Positions 31,798 to 42,612 of a stretch of 64,000 bases of DNA are shown here, piece after piece (the stretch's first letter is position 1; each line of letters opens with the position of its first letter). The position numbers and the translations under genes are program-made. The notes beneath the pieces were generated by a model. That model ran no database searches. It was given only the letters and a program-made list of their open reading frames with translations, and had not been told where the DNA came from. Source of the stretch: Eleusine coracana subsp. coracana (taxonomy: Eukaryota > Streptophyta > Magnoliopsida > Poales > Poaceae); assembly GCA_032690845.1 (NCBI GenBank), contig CM064434.1, positions 36,374,342 to 36,438,341 on the forward strand, in the 5' to 3' direction.

Positions 31798-33849
31798 TCA
31801 GCTTGAAGAGTTCCCTGGCTTTGTGAGCTCCGTCATGTAGCAGGCAAGGGCCATCGAGTATCTTGTTGAAGTCATCCTGAGTGATTGGTTTCCTCCTGGT
31901 CGGGCGCTCGGTGTTGGCCACCATTCGGTCTTGCTTGCGCTTCCTATCGCCGTCCTTGCTGTAATAGCATGGACCCGACTAGTTCCTTGGGTCGCCTCCT
32001 TATACTGGCGAACTTGAAATAGTGCCGAATTGCTAGCAGCATATTTGTTGGCCATAGTGAATAATTCTTTGGCAGACAGTCTGCCGGCAGCATCCAACCT
32101 TCCATTCTTCTTTATTAGGTCATCGTCGCGGAGTCCTCCCTGGAAGGCGGCGACAACCTGAGCATCCGAGATGTTAGGGATGGTATTTTTCACTCGGCAG
32201 AAGCGTTGGATGTACTCTCAAAGTGGCTCCCGGTCTCGCTGCTTGATCCGGCCGAGTTCCCAGTGGTTCCCTGGCCTGTCGAAGGTGGCTTGAAAATTGG
32301 CCATGAACTGCCGACAGAGATCTGCCCAGGAGGTGATAGAGTTGTCGGGCAGGTTAGCGAGCCAAGTTCTTGCTGCTGGGGCTAAACAAATATGCAAGTA
32401 GTTGGCCATGATAAAGCTATCGCCATCGGGAGCTCGTATGGCTGTCGAATAGACATGAAGCCAGTTGTGCGGGTCCGTCTTGCTGTCATACTTCTCAATG
32501 CCTACTGGCTTGAAGCCGACCGGCCAGCTGACGGTTCAAAGTTCCCGAGTGAAGGCTCGGATGCCAGCCTCCTCGTCATAATCATCAGCAACCGGAGTCC
32601 ATTCTCGTTCGCAGCCAGCTTCTCGGTAATATCAATCATCGCGGTGGCCCTCGTCCCGTCGATCACGGTGATGATCATCTATATGTGGCTGTCGCCTGTT
32701 GTCATGCTCATAGTCGACATAACCGCGCCGGTGCCGTTCATCTTCATACTCTCGGTGGGCCGCATCGTCGCGCTCCCGGTATCTATTGTCCAATCGGACC
32801 CGCGCATCACATGGTGGTATGCCGTTGCGCAGGTTGGCGCTTGGATGTCGGTCATCGTACTCTGCTGTGGGCCTGCGCCTGGGGACAGTAGGCGGGGTTG
32901 CCTCCCGGTTGGAGCACTGTCGGTCTCTTCTATCCTACCTGGGCACCGAACTAGCGGCCCTAGAGACTGATTTACTCAGCATTGATCGTGCCGCAGGCAT
33001 CCCTAGTATAGCCGCGGCCCTGATGTGCGCTTTCAATTGGTTGACCTGAGGTGTCAACTCTGGGGAGACTTGGAGCAGGGGCCCTATTGTTTGCAGGAGG
33101 GTTGCCGCAGCCGTGATGTTGTGTTGTGGGGTCTTCAAGACGTGTTCACCATCAAGTTTTAAGGTGAGGTCTCCCATATCTAAGTTTTGCACGACTCGGG
33201 GTCTTTGCTGAGCATCTGGTCTTCAAAGCGAAGGAGTGGTGGCGTCTGGATCACCGTCTTCGAGGACAGTTTCATGTCCGTCTACATGTGGCACGGTACC
33301 GCGCGCGGCAGCATCCGCCGATGTTTTGCCGTCTGCTTGCCCATGAGCAGCAGGTGCTACCATGAATACCTCGTGGAAATCCGAGGAACAACTCTCTGAA
33401 TCACTCGGCTCTTCAATCAAGTCTAGTAGTGACTCGCTTTCAAGGCCAATTGCTGCAACGAATCTTGATTCGTCAAAAAATTTGGGATCTTTGTCTGACT
33501 GATCCATGTGATGATCCAGGAGATCAATAGTAGTGTAACCCGAATCGACCAAGGTTGCCAATCGGGGCATTGCGGACAACATTGAGTTGCCGCCCGAGAG
33601 GGTTTCCGCCTGGAAAGCTATCACCGCGTTGTCGAGGCCAAGCGCGAATTGGCCGGCCGGATTTCTCTGGTCGGCCGCGGCAGCGTCCGAGTGGGCCGCG
33701 GATTCATGCTTGGCGACGTTTCCGTGCTGATCGGCGATGAGGCTGACGGTGCCAAAGCAGATCTTGTCTCCCGGGCGAAACTTGATGTCGACAAACCCAT
33801 CGATGTTGATGAAGCTACACTCAACGCTGCCCCTTCCTGGCACGCCAAC
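31798..33849 (-). pseudogene. element B gag
   Basis: Pieces in several frames. An acidic N-terminal region (ends about 33223) and AAATLLQTIGPLLQVSPELT are followed by a basic DR/RY-rich linker. The retrotransposon gag core follows: MANYLHICLAPAARTWLANL, WADLCRQFMANFQATFDRPG, then IPNISDAQVVAAFQGGL and KELFTMANKYA. It is damaged by stops at about 33223, 32935 and 32218 and by frame changes. The first stops are TGA in CGA-like positions. Confidence 0.82.
33830..33847 (-). other. element B primer-binding site
   Basis: Minus strand TGGCGTGCCAGGAAGGGG, two bases inside the LTR. It is the same type as in elements A (TGGCGCACCAGGAAGGGG) and E (TGGCACGCCAGGTAGGGG). I do not assign the tRNA. Confidence 0.75.
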
Positions 33850-34247
33850 TATCAAGAGATATTCTCGATAGTAGATCTAGGTATGCGTATGAGTATGAAA
33901 GATCGATGGACACACAAGACTCAAGGTTTAGACAGGTTCGGGCCTCCCGAAGGATAACAACCCTACGTCCTGTGTTCTGTAGTGTATTATGCAGGATCTC
34001 CATGAAAGAGCCCCTGCCCCTCCTTATATATCCGGGGGGCAGGGTTACATGGTAAGTGTCTTAGTTGGTTACAACATGATTTCTGACTAGGACTCTATCT
34101 CTAACTTTCTATCTCTAGTATTGGCTTGTCGTGTACTCCAAGTAACAATCCGAGTAGTTATCTTCATGGGTCTTTATCTTTATTGGACCCCGACCCACTC
34201 GGTAATATATCCGAGTGGTGAGGTATCCCAGGTATATATATACCACA
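33850..34247 (-). repeat. element B 5' LTR
   Basis: 398 bp. Its inner end has TATC where the outer LTR keeps TGTC, a single G-to-A change. It contains the AGGACGTAGGG...GGTTTAGACAGG core shared with the LTRs of A and E. Confidence 0.92.
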
Positions 34248-34252
34248 ACTAT

Positions 34253-34533
34253 AAACTGCTGCTCAGAAGATGAAGAGATGGACTACATCGATGAAGACTA
34301 CTACTAGGCGAGCGTGCCCCCGGTCGATTGCCTGTGGTGTTATGGTGTCTTCTACTGTTTTTTATCGAGAGAGTCGATTTAGTCTTCAAAGACAATTATT
34401 TATGTAATAATGGTACGCTTTATTAATGACATTGGTTATACTGTTATTCACTGTACTGTCGATATGTGTGGAACTTGTTCCTGGGCACACATATGCTAAG
34501 CACTTGGTTTTGTCCTTAAAACTGGGTGTGACA
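34253..34533 (+). repeat. element C 5' LTR, last segment
   Basis: Continues from ACTAT after element B and ends CTGGGTGTGACA. It is equivalent to 40820-41099. Together with 23260-26566 it gives a 3588-bp LTR against 3570 bp for the 3' copy. Confidence 0.92.
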
Positions 34534-34537
34534 GAAG

Positions 34538-34550
34538 TGGTATCAGAGCC
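34538..34550 (+). other. element C primer-binding site, initiator tRNA-Met type
   Basis: TGGTATCAGAGCC, four bases after the LTR end. It is a perfect match to the plant initiator-Met primer sequence. Confidence 0.9.
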
Positions 34551-34744
34551 ATGTCAACCGTAGGACGCTAGCTTAGATAGAGTGGTCGTGTTCTAAGATC
34601 TATTTTGCAAACTACAAACTATTTTCAAAACTCTTTGGCTTAAAATTAGAGTCTTGTTTATTCACTTCTATTGTTTGTCTTGTTTTACCGTTCGGCTTAC
34701 AAAACCCTTTTACTAATTCATCTCTCCTATTCAAAATTGCTTAG

Positions 34745-35540
34745 ATGGCCCGTACCAAGAAGACTTGCCACAGGTGTGATCAGTACCCACGTGTTTGGCC
34801 TTCACTAGCACTTGTCCCACTCGGATCTGATGAAATGTTTGGGATAGAAGAGGCTGAACAAGAGATGGTGCCACCACCGAGTCCACCACCTTATCATGAC
34901 ACTCTTCAAGGATGCGGGAAATAATGCTAGAAGGTTACCTCACATGCTTTAGGAGATGCTACAATGATTAGGTTACGAGAAGCAACCAGAGTATTGTGGT
35001 ACCCAAGTGACCTGTGAAGGTTCTGAGCCTGTATGCAAGGTTCAAGTTCACATCTTTGCTCCAAGGCCGCTCAGAGGAACTTTTGAGGTGGAAAGGATTC
35101 ATGAGGCCATTGCTCCACGGAAGACTTTCTCCGCCGGGATTCGTGATGCCGCTCGTCAAGCTTGCATGGTCATTCGCTCCCGTTATCGCCAATATTTTGA
35201 AGATACAGAGTATGCTTATTTCCCTCAGCGCGCAAGTGGATCCACCTACATTCACACAGAGCCTATACTTGGACAAGGACAAGCAAAGTTTAAGAAGCAA
35301 GTCACTCTTACCATGGTGATTTCTAGGGAGTTGGATTCAACCATGAAGGAACTAGGGTTTTGGCAGGAGAAATATGAGGAGGCAATGAAGGCAGTTCGCC
35401 AGCTCAAGCGATATTTGCCAGATGATGTGGACCTACATTCGCAGGAAGAGCTAAAGGAAGTGACTCCTTCCTCACCACCTTGCAGAATGGCTAGTCGTGC
35501 CCCACGAGCTTACGTCATCCCCAACCAGGACGAGGATTAG
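34745..35540 (+). pseudogene. element C accessory ORF upstream of gag, function unknown
   Basis: It opens MARTKKTCHRCDQYPRVWPS (34745), is broken near 34920 and frame-shifted. It then runs open through EYCGTQVTCEGSEPVCKVQV and HIFAPRPLRGTFEVERIHEA, with KTFSAGIRDAARQACMVIRS, a helical segment SRELDSTMKELGFWQEKYEE and a basic end, to TAG at 35540. About 260 residues in all. The gag start (35903) follows after 360 bases. It is not a recognised retroviral domain, but it is far longer than chance and matches nothing in elements A, B, D or F. I treat it as an extra ORF of this element family or as a captured gene. Confidence 0.6.
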
Positions 35541-35902
35541 GAAGTTTATCCCCGAGTGGTTTCATAGGCATCAAGTAGTTCTATCAAGTCGAATAAATGT
35601 AATAGCGTAGCGAGAGAGAATTTTAGTGTTTGCACATCCATTGGATGGTTTGCTAGTTTGATTGGTGTGATGAGTGTGATTTGAATCTTTTGTAATGAGT
35701 GCCGATGTGATGCAAGGCCTGTCTTGCAACCACATCCTTATACTATACTTTTACTCCTACTTTATTAGAGATTAGTGAATTGGGGTATCTCTTTATCTAT
35801 CCTTTAATTTCACACCTCTTTTCCTACTTGACCTTATCATATTCTTGCACTTTACCTATATCTTCAACCCATTTTTGCTTACCGTATCCCGACCTACATC
35901 AG

Positions 35903-37490
35903 ATGGTGAGAGGTGGGAACCGCAACATGAACAATAACCATGAGGAACAGGAGCAGCCACCCCCGCAGATCTCCATGGAACAACTCATGGCCATGCAGAC
36001 ACAACTTCTCTAGAACATGCACCAGACCCTGGTGTAGCCACCACCCAACAATTTCACAGGAGCTGCTCCCCAGCCTAGAGACAAGCTTGGAGATTTCCAA
36101 CGGACCAAGCCCCCAACTTTCTCTCACTCTATGAAGCCCATGGATGCAGATGACTGGCTAACGGCTATTGACAAGAAGCTGCAAGTCAGTCAATGCAACA
36201 ACAGGGAGAATGTGTTGTTTGCCGCACATCAGCTTGTTGGACCCGCTGCTGATTGGTGGGATGCTTATGTTGCAACCCATGAGGAGCCTTGTAGTATCAA
36301 CTGGCATGAGTTCCAGAGCAGCTTTTGGTCTCACCATGTGCCTCAGGGGGTAATAAGGCTGAAAAAGTAGGAGTTATAGGATCTGAAGCAGGGATCCATG
36401 ACCGTAAGTGAGTATGTTGCTCATTTCACCCAGTTGTCAAGGTATGCCCCAGGAGAAGTGGACAAGGATGAGAAGAAGTGTGAGTGTTTTCTTGATGGGT
36501 TGAATGATGGTCTCGCTTATGCACTTGAGGCTCGTAACTATGCGAACTTTCAAGAGATGGTGGATAAAGCTCTGGAGAACAGAAGGTCGAGGATGGATGG
36601 CAAGCGCAAGCGAGAGCATCAAGGTTAGCAAGGAGGTAGCAACACTAGGCCTCGTATTGGATCATCTTCTGGTGGACCTGTGTTCTGCTCTGGACAGCGA
36701 AGTGGACAGGAAGGAACTCAACCTACAGGTCAGGGTTTTGTCACCCCTCAACGTCAGTTTCAACGTCCTAACTCTCAGACGCCTCCCCCGTCAGCTCAAA
36801 CTCAGCGAAGGACTAATGGCAATCAAACCCCAATGACCAATAGGAACTGCTATAGGTGTGGAGAAAAGGGTCACTTTGCTAACCAATGCCCCAATCCGTA
36901 GATGCGCCAACCTCCAACCCAAGATGTTGCCCCAACACCCAACCGCAATGGAAACTCTGCCCCGACAGCAGCCAGGCAGAACTATGCGAGAGGTCGAGTC
37001 AACTAGGTTGCTCTTGAAGATGCTCAGGAATCTCCAGATGTTGTTCTTGGTATGTTGCTCGTAAACTCAACCCCGCTGTAGTTTTATTTGATTCTGGAGC
37101 ATCACATTCATTCATATCGTCCAAATATGTGGCCAAGTACAACATTCCCATCACCTTGCTCAGGAATAAGATGATAGTTAGTTCACCTGGAGGGGAATTG
37201 AAAGCAGAACATGGATGTCATAAATTATGTGTTAGCATAAGGGGGTAGACTTTACTACGAGTTTCATTGTTTTGGATTCCAAGGGTATAGATGTGATACT
37301 CGGGATGGATTGGTTAACCACGCACAAGGGAATCATAGACTGTGCTAGAAAGGCTGTCAAGTTGATACATCCTAATGGAGCAGAGGTGGAATATGTGACA
37401 ACAGCATTGCCACACGACAAGGAAAGTTTAGACAAGGATCCACCCAACAAAGTGAGAGCCCAGTTTCCTTCTTTTCTTTGCGATCCTGTT
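35903..37490 (+). pseudogene. element C gag and protease, interrupted by seven TAG codons
   Basis: It starts MVRGGNRNMNNNHEEQEQPP. The gag core (MKPMDADDWLTAIDKKLQVS, AADWWDAYVATHEEP, EYVAHFTQLSRYAPGEVD) is followed by a CYRCGEKGHFANQC zinc knuckle. The protease reads VLFDSGASHSFIS and, after a frame change near 37240, GIDVILGMDWLTTHKG, ending by 37490. TAG codons lie at 36011, 36035, 36368, 36377, 36626, 36899 and 37004, all in one frame, mostly where Gln is expected. No RT, RNase H or integrase follows: the next feature is the polypurine tract. Confidence 0.88.
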
Positions 37491-37515
37491 TGAATCTCAG
37501 GACGAGATTCCTTTT

Positions 37516-37527
37516 AAGGGGGGTAGG
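37516..37527 (+). other. element C polypurine tract
   Basis: AAGGGGGGTAGG directly before the 3' LTR, in the place used to prime plus-strand DNA. Confidence 0.75.
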
Positions 37528-37529
37528 TT

Positions 37530-40500
37530 TGTCACACCCTAATTTTTCAAATTTTGGAATATTTTAAAATTTTCTAGAATTAATTAGGTTATTAGTATTT
37601 TACTAAGAATATAAATTATTTTCAAAAGAAAATAATCAATATTAGGTTATTTTAAAAATGTTGGTTATTGCATTCATGCCTATTAGATTCTTTAGGTTTT
37701 ATTGTATGAGAATGGGTTTGAAAATATGATTAGATTTTGAGTTTATTTTGATTTAATTATGGAATTAGAAATAGAATGGGAAGAAGAAAAGAAAAACCCT
37801 CTCACCTTTGGGCCTCTTCCTCCTTCTGGCCCAGTGTCCTCCTCTCTCTCATTTTCCCTCTCTGCCCTTCGGCCATGGGCAAAATCCCCCGAGGCCCAGT
37901 TCCCCCTCCTCTCTTCTCCCTCCCCCGCAGCCTTCTCCCCCTCTCTCTCTCGGCCTTGGGCCAAAATCCGCCGAGGCCCACCTCCCCCTCCACCTCTCCC
38001 CTCCCGCCTTGGGCCACCAGCCTCCGCAGCCCACCCACGCGCTAGCCCCGCTCGGCCCACCCCGTGCCTCGACCCATCCCGCGGCCGCGCCGTGAGCCGC
38101 TCGGCCACCCCGCGCCCGCACCCGAAACCCTAGTCGACGCCGCCCTCAGCGTGTGCGCCAAGGCAACCTCAGGGCTCGCACGCCTATAAATAGCGGACCC
38201 CACCCCCCTCTGCCCGTTTTCTCCGAACGCCACCGCCTCTCGCGGCCCCGCTCGCCCTAGCGCCGCCGCCGGATTTCGCCACTGCGAGCTCACTGTCGCC
38301 CGGACTCCTCCACCTTCCTCCGCTGCGCGCAAGCCCGAGGTGAGGTTCCCCTCGAGCTCCCCTTCTGATTGGTACCCTCGCAACACTGATTCATCCCCCG
38401 TAGGTCGAGATCCCATGCGCTGCCACCTCCTAGCCATGGCGCTGCCGCCTAGCTCGTCGTCGGCCGCCGCTAGCCCGCCGGAGCCGCTCCCGGCCGTCCG
38501 ATCTTAGATCGACGGCCAGGATTAGATCCACCCCGAAGGGGTATGGACCGGGCCCACGGTGGACCCTGGACCCCTGGTCAACGGCCGGTCCACGACCCCG
38601 TAGACCTAGTCCACGGGAGTTATTTAATTAATTTAATTAATTAAGGTTAATTTTCATTAATTGTTAATGCGTAATTTTATACTTAGGTCCCTAGATTTTC
38701 ATCGAGTAACTTTTATATTTAGGCCCCTAAGTTATTAATTAATTATTTTTAATCCTATAATTTTACAAAAACACCCGTGTACATATTTTAAACTATATTT
38801 CAGTTTTGTAATTTTACATAAACAACCCTTACCTTCTAGTAATTTTATTTTAGCCCTAAATTTTGTAAGTAATAATTTATGTTGGGCATTTTACACTTAG
38901 GCCCCTGTACTTGTTTCTAATTATGTTTTAGTCCTTTTTTTTACACCTAGGCCCCTGAACTTATAAATAATTATATTTTGGCCCTGTAAATTTTATAGTT
39001 AGGCCCCTGAACTTTTCCAAAATTACATTTTAGTCCTTCAATTCCTTATAAATTATATTTTTATATGTATCATTAACAATTTAGTCCCTATACTTTTTAT
39101 AAATTACACTTTGAACCCTAAAATTTTTATAAATAAGATTTCATATGTATATTTTATAGTTTAGCCCTTATATTTTTTTAAAATTATTTTTAGGCCATTT
39201 AACTTGTCTGTTTGGATGTTTTAACTCTTGAAAGTTCAAATCTTCATAACTTTTCAATCGTAGCTCCGATTTAAGAAATTCTTTCACCAGAGTGATCGTA
39301 GTGTTTAATATTAATTATTCATACTATTTTATAATATTTTACTAATTTATTATTTTAACCCTAGAACTTTAAACCTTCGTAACTTTTTACTCGTAACTCG
39401 GATTGAGGCGATTCTTGTGCCCACGCGATCGTAGCAACGCGTACTTTTTTATAGTATTGTTTTTCTTGTTGTTTGTTACTGTATGGTGTGTTGTTTCTTA
39501 GTGTGTTTGTATGCTTGTGTTTCCGGTGTGACGTTGAGTAGACGAACCACTATTAGAGAACTTCCAGGATCTCTATCTTGAAGACATTGAGCAACAGCAA
39601 AGGGAACCAGGCAAGTGTCCTTGATGCATTTTGAACCTACGTTTTATATTCTCTCTATCTCTATGCATGCTTGTCAATATTGAATCCCGTGTGTCATATC
39701 CTTTTCCATATTGTTCCTTGTCACCTGGGTTCTGGTGTAGCTTATTAGTAAGGTACGTCCTGCTTAGTTTGCTATGTTGGGAATGGAAGTGTCTAATGTT
39801 AATCTTGACTAATGGTTCACTTTATCATAATGATCATGAGGGATGGTTAATCCTTTTTAGCAACATGGAACCTAGGTGATCCAAACAGGAGGATGGCAAG
39901 GATGGTGCGGGTATGCACATGTACTCGGTATAGTACTATAGGATTGTGGTGGTACCTGCTTGGGATCACAAGAGTAGTTTGTGGAGCGGCCACCCAGGAA
40001 AATAGCATAAAGCACAGGGCTGATATGGGTAGGATTGGTTTAGTATCGAGATGTCTTCCCAGTTCTGTGAGCAGTCGAGGAAGGAGGACAGGAGGGTTTA
40101 CTCTCGGACTCAGGTGATGGATGGTTTACTCCTAGCCACGACGCCAAAGGGGGCTTCTATAGGAACGGTTTAATTCCGCAGCGGTGAAACCTTAGCGTGG
40201 ATTGTTTGCAAGCTGGGAAGCGCTCTGAAAGACTTTGTGGTGATCTCTTGGCCTCACACCTATGGTAGTGTGATTTGGGCAACATGGAGACTATTTAGTC
40301 ACTAACGGGTGACGGAGTCACCAACCTGTGGGTAAAGTTGTGCAACCTCTGCAGAGTGTCAAACTGTTATAACAGCCGTGCTCACGGTCATGAGCGGCCT
40401 GGATCCTCACACATTTAGGAAGGTGGTTTATGGGTGACTTGGTGGGTAGCCAAGTTGGGTTTGGGCGGTGTAACCCTTGGTTTGCTACAGGCGATGTAAC

Positions 40501-41099
40501 CTGTAGTGTGGATTCATATGGGCGGTGTAACCCATGGTTTGCTACAGGCAGTGTAACCTGTAGTGTGGTTTCCTATGGGCGGTTTAACCCATGGTTGGTT
40601 ACAGGTGGTTTAACCTGTAGTGTTGGACAGATGAGATAACTGGTGGGAACTTTTCACCTTGTAAATAGGATGGTTGTTCTACTAGATGTAGGTGCTCATT
40701 TATGAAAATGAACCATTGTGCTAGCCTTTCTTCCATTAAGCTTGTATGTCATGTTTTCCCCCACTTGCTGAGTACGGCATGTGCTCACCCTTGCTATTTC
40801 CCTTTGTTGTTGTACTATAAACTGCTGCTCAGAAGATGAAGACATGAACTACATCGATGAAGACTACTACTAGGCGAGCGTGCCCCCGGTCGATTGCATG
40901 TGGTGTTATGGTGTCTTTCGCTGTTATTTATCGAGAGAGTCGATTTAGTCTTCAAAGACAATTATTTATGTAATAATGGTACACATTATTAATTACATTG
41001 GTTATACTGTTCTTCACTTTACTGTCGATATGTGTGGAACTTGTTCCTGGGCACACATATGCTAAGCACTTGGTTTTGTCTTTAAAACCGGGTGTGACA
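37530..41099 (+). repeat. element C 3' LTR (uninterrupted)
   Basis: 3570 bp, TGTCACACCCTAATT...GGGTGTGACA. It has a TATA box (TATAAATA) at 38185-38192, degenerate 'aggcccctgaact' repeats at 38690-39210, and a tandem ~45-bp TTTGCTACAGGC(A/G)(G/A)TGTAACCTGTAGTGTG array at 40460-40625. It preserves the pre-insertion sequence of element B's site near 40816. Confidence 0.94.
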
Positions 41100-41104
41100 G
41101 AAGG

Positions 41105-42510
41105 AATGACCCGGAGGGCGACGACACCAAAAATGGGCCGCCGCCCGGCGGGCCTTAACGCCCGGCAGACTTTGCCACCTGACAGGGTTGCCACCGAGAG
41201 GGGGTAGAAACCCGGCCTAGGCCGCCGCCCTACGAGTTGTGCCCCCCGGCAGACCTTGCCACCCGGCGAGTCATCGCCTGACGGACCTAGCCACCCGGCG
41301 GTGTTGCCACCGGGAGGGGGTCAAGACCCGGCCTAGGCCGCCACCGGCGAGCCCTGCCGCCCGGCGAGTTATGCCACCCGCCGGGCTTGCCACCCGGCCT
41401 ACAAAGACATTGGCCCATTAAGCCTACTGCCCGGCCTACCACGCCTACCGACATAAAACCAAAGGAAAAAGGCCAACCGACCCTACAACCGTCTTCGGGA
41501 CGCAATCCTAGCCATCGGGAGAAGGTCGGTCAGGAAACCGACATGATCCAAGGGTCGCCCGGCCTTGCCCGCCGCCCGGCGGTGCATGCCGCCTGGCATG
41601 CCCGGCCGCCCGGCACATGTGGCTGCCCAGCATGGCCCGCCGCCCGACGGGGGAACTTTTGCCCACCGACTCTCGTCCACCTTGAAGTACTCGCCAAGTC
41701 TTCGCCACCTATAAATAGAGGGGGAATTTTGCAGAAAAGATCAACAATTGAAGAGGAGAACAACAAGCACCATGTTGTAGAAATGTATTAGAATAGGGAG
41801 TGAGAGTGAGAGGTAGAAGTCCGGGAGGGAGCCGGAGATGTCGGTTCCTTGTCCACCTTGTGCCTCGGGGATGATTCTCCACCAAGAGTAGAGTTCCCGT
41901 CCTTCAGTCGGGTAACATGTAGACATTCTTTTGTTCATTTAATCATTAAAGCTTTCTTTATTTATATCTTGTTTATGGGTTCTTAGTCCATGTTAGATAA
42001 AGTTTTTTACTTTATTTGACTATGGTTACTCTGCCTTTAGTTAACAAGGTTAGAGTAGTAATTGTAAGTGTATACGTGGTGTATATACTTAGAATTATCT
42101 AAGTTTGCTCCCAACCCCACGGGCTGTGTGGTAGGTAGTTAGGTGGTGACAACACTGAGCTATCCTCTGTATTCCACCACGTTCGGGTTGGGCTCGTAGG
42201 TGTTGATGGTAGTTTTACCCGAGGTCCCTTCTCATCCCTTTCCGTACCTCGGCGAACTATGCCCTGAAGTTAACAAGAGTAAATATTGGAGTCTGATGAT
42301 TATTTGGATATAAGTTGTCACATGAAGCCAAGGCTGGAGAACTCTCTCAACCCGTTGTTATCCTTCTCTTTTGTTCACTAGAATTGGATTAGGATAGAAT
42401 TTCACTTCTCGTTCCCCGTGGATTCGATACCTTGGAATACTCCCGGGTGAAGGCTACATCGGCATCTGTACGCTTGCCGATTTCTCTGTTAGGCATAAGG
42501 ATCGCCAACA
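41105..42510 (+). repeat. element D 5' LTR, second segment
   Basis: Continues AATGACCCGG after element C and ends GATCGCCAACA. Between 41140 and 41660 it is very GC-rich with many CCCGGC(G/C)-centred repeats (GCCACCCGGCGGGGTTGCCA type). A TATAAATA box is at 41710-41717. It matches 46829-48205. Confidence 0.92.
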
Positions 42511-42517
42511 AGCTTTC

Positions 42518-42535
42518 TGGCGCCGTTGCCGGGGA
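42518..42535 (+). other. element D primer-binding site, tRNA-Asp (Athila) type
   Basis: TGGCGCCGTTGCCGGGGA, seven bases inside the LTR. This primer site is known from Athila-type elements. Confidence 0.85.
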
Positions 42536-42612
42536 ATGGTAGCTGACATTCATCCGAACCCGATTCTTTTTACCTTTCCTTTTTATTTTCTTCCCTTATT
42601 TTCTTTCCTTCA

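Larger units (their letters stand above)
26567..34247 (-). mobile_element. element B: Tat-lineage Ty3/gypsy retrotransposon, innermost insertion
   Basis: TGTCGAGAGATATTC at the left and TATATACCACA at the right are flanked by ACTAT (26562-26566 and 34248-34252). The uninterrupted sequence GTACTATAAACTGCTG survives in element C's other LTR at 40813, proving the insertion site. On the minus strand: LTR, primer site, gag, protease, RT, RNase H, second RNase H and integrase, then an antisense gene and a truncated 3' LTR. It is a relative of element A. Confidence 0.95.
23260..41099 (+). mobile_element. element C: long-LTR Tekay/Del-like gypsy with only gag-protease
   Basis: Starts TGTAACACCC, ends GGGTGTGACA, with GAAGG at 23255-23259 and 41100-41104. 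LTRs are about 3.6 kb (23260-34533 minus element B, and 37530-41099). The initiator-Met primer site, CCHC gag and DSGASHSF protease fit the chromovirus Tekay/Del group (such as rice RIRE3/RIRE8). RT, RNase H and integrase are missing entirely between the protease and the 3' polypurine tract, so C is a deletion derivative or a non-autonomous family. Confidence 0.93.

Noticed and set aside
32392..32970. 192-codon plus-strand ORF
   Set aside because: It is the shadow of element B's gag linker on the opposite strand. The minus strand has the recognised gag.
27686..33849. Integrated plant pararetrovirus
   Set aside because: There is an integrase, LTRs and target duplications and no movement-protein-like region, so these are gypsy retrotransposons.
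41239..41791. Pro/Arg-rich ORFs
   Set aside because: They are created by the CCCGGC repeats of element D's LTR. The equivalents in the other LTR have different frames.
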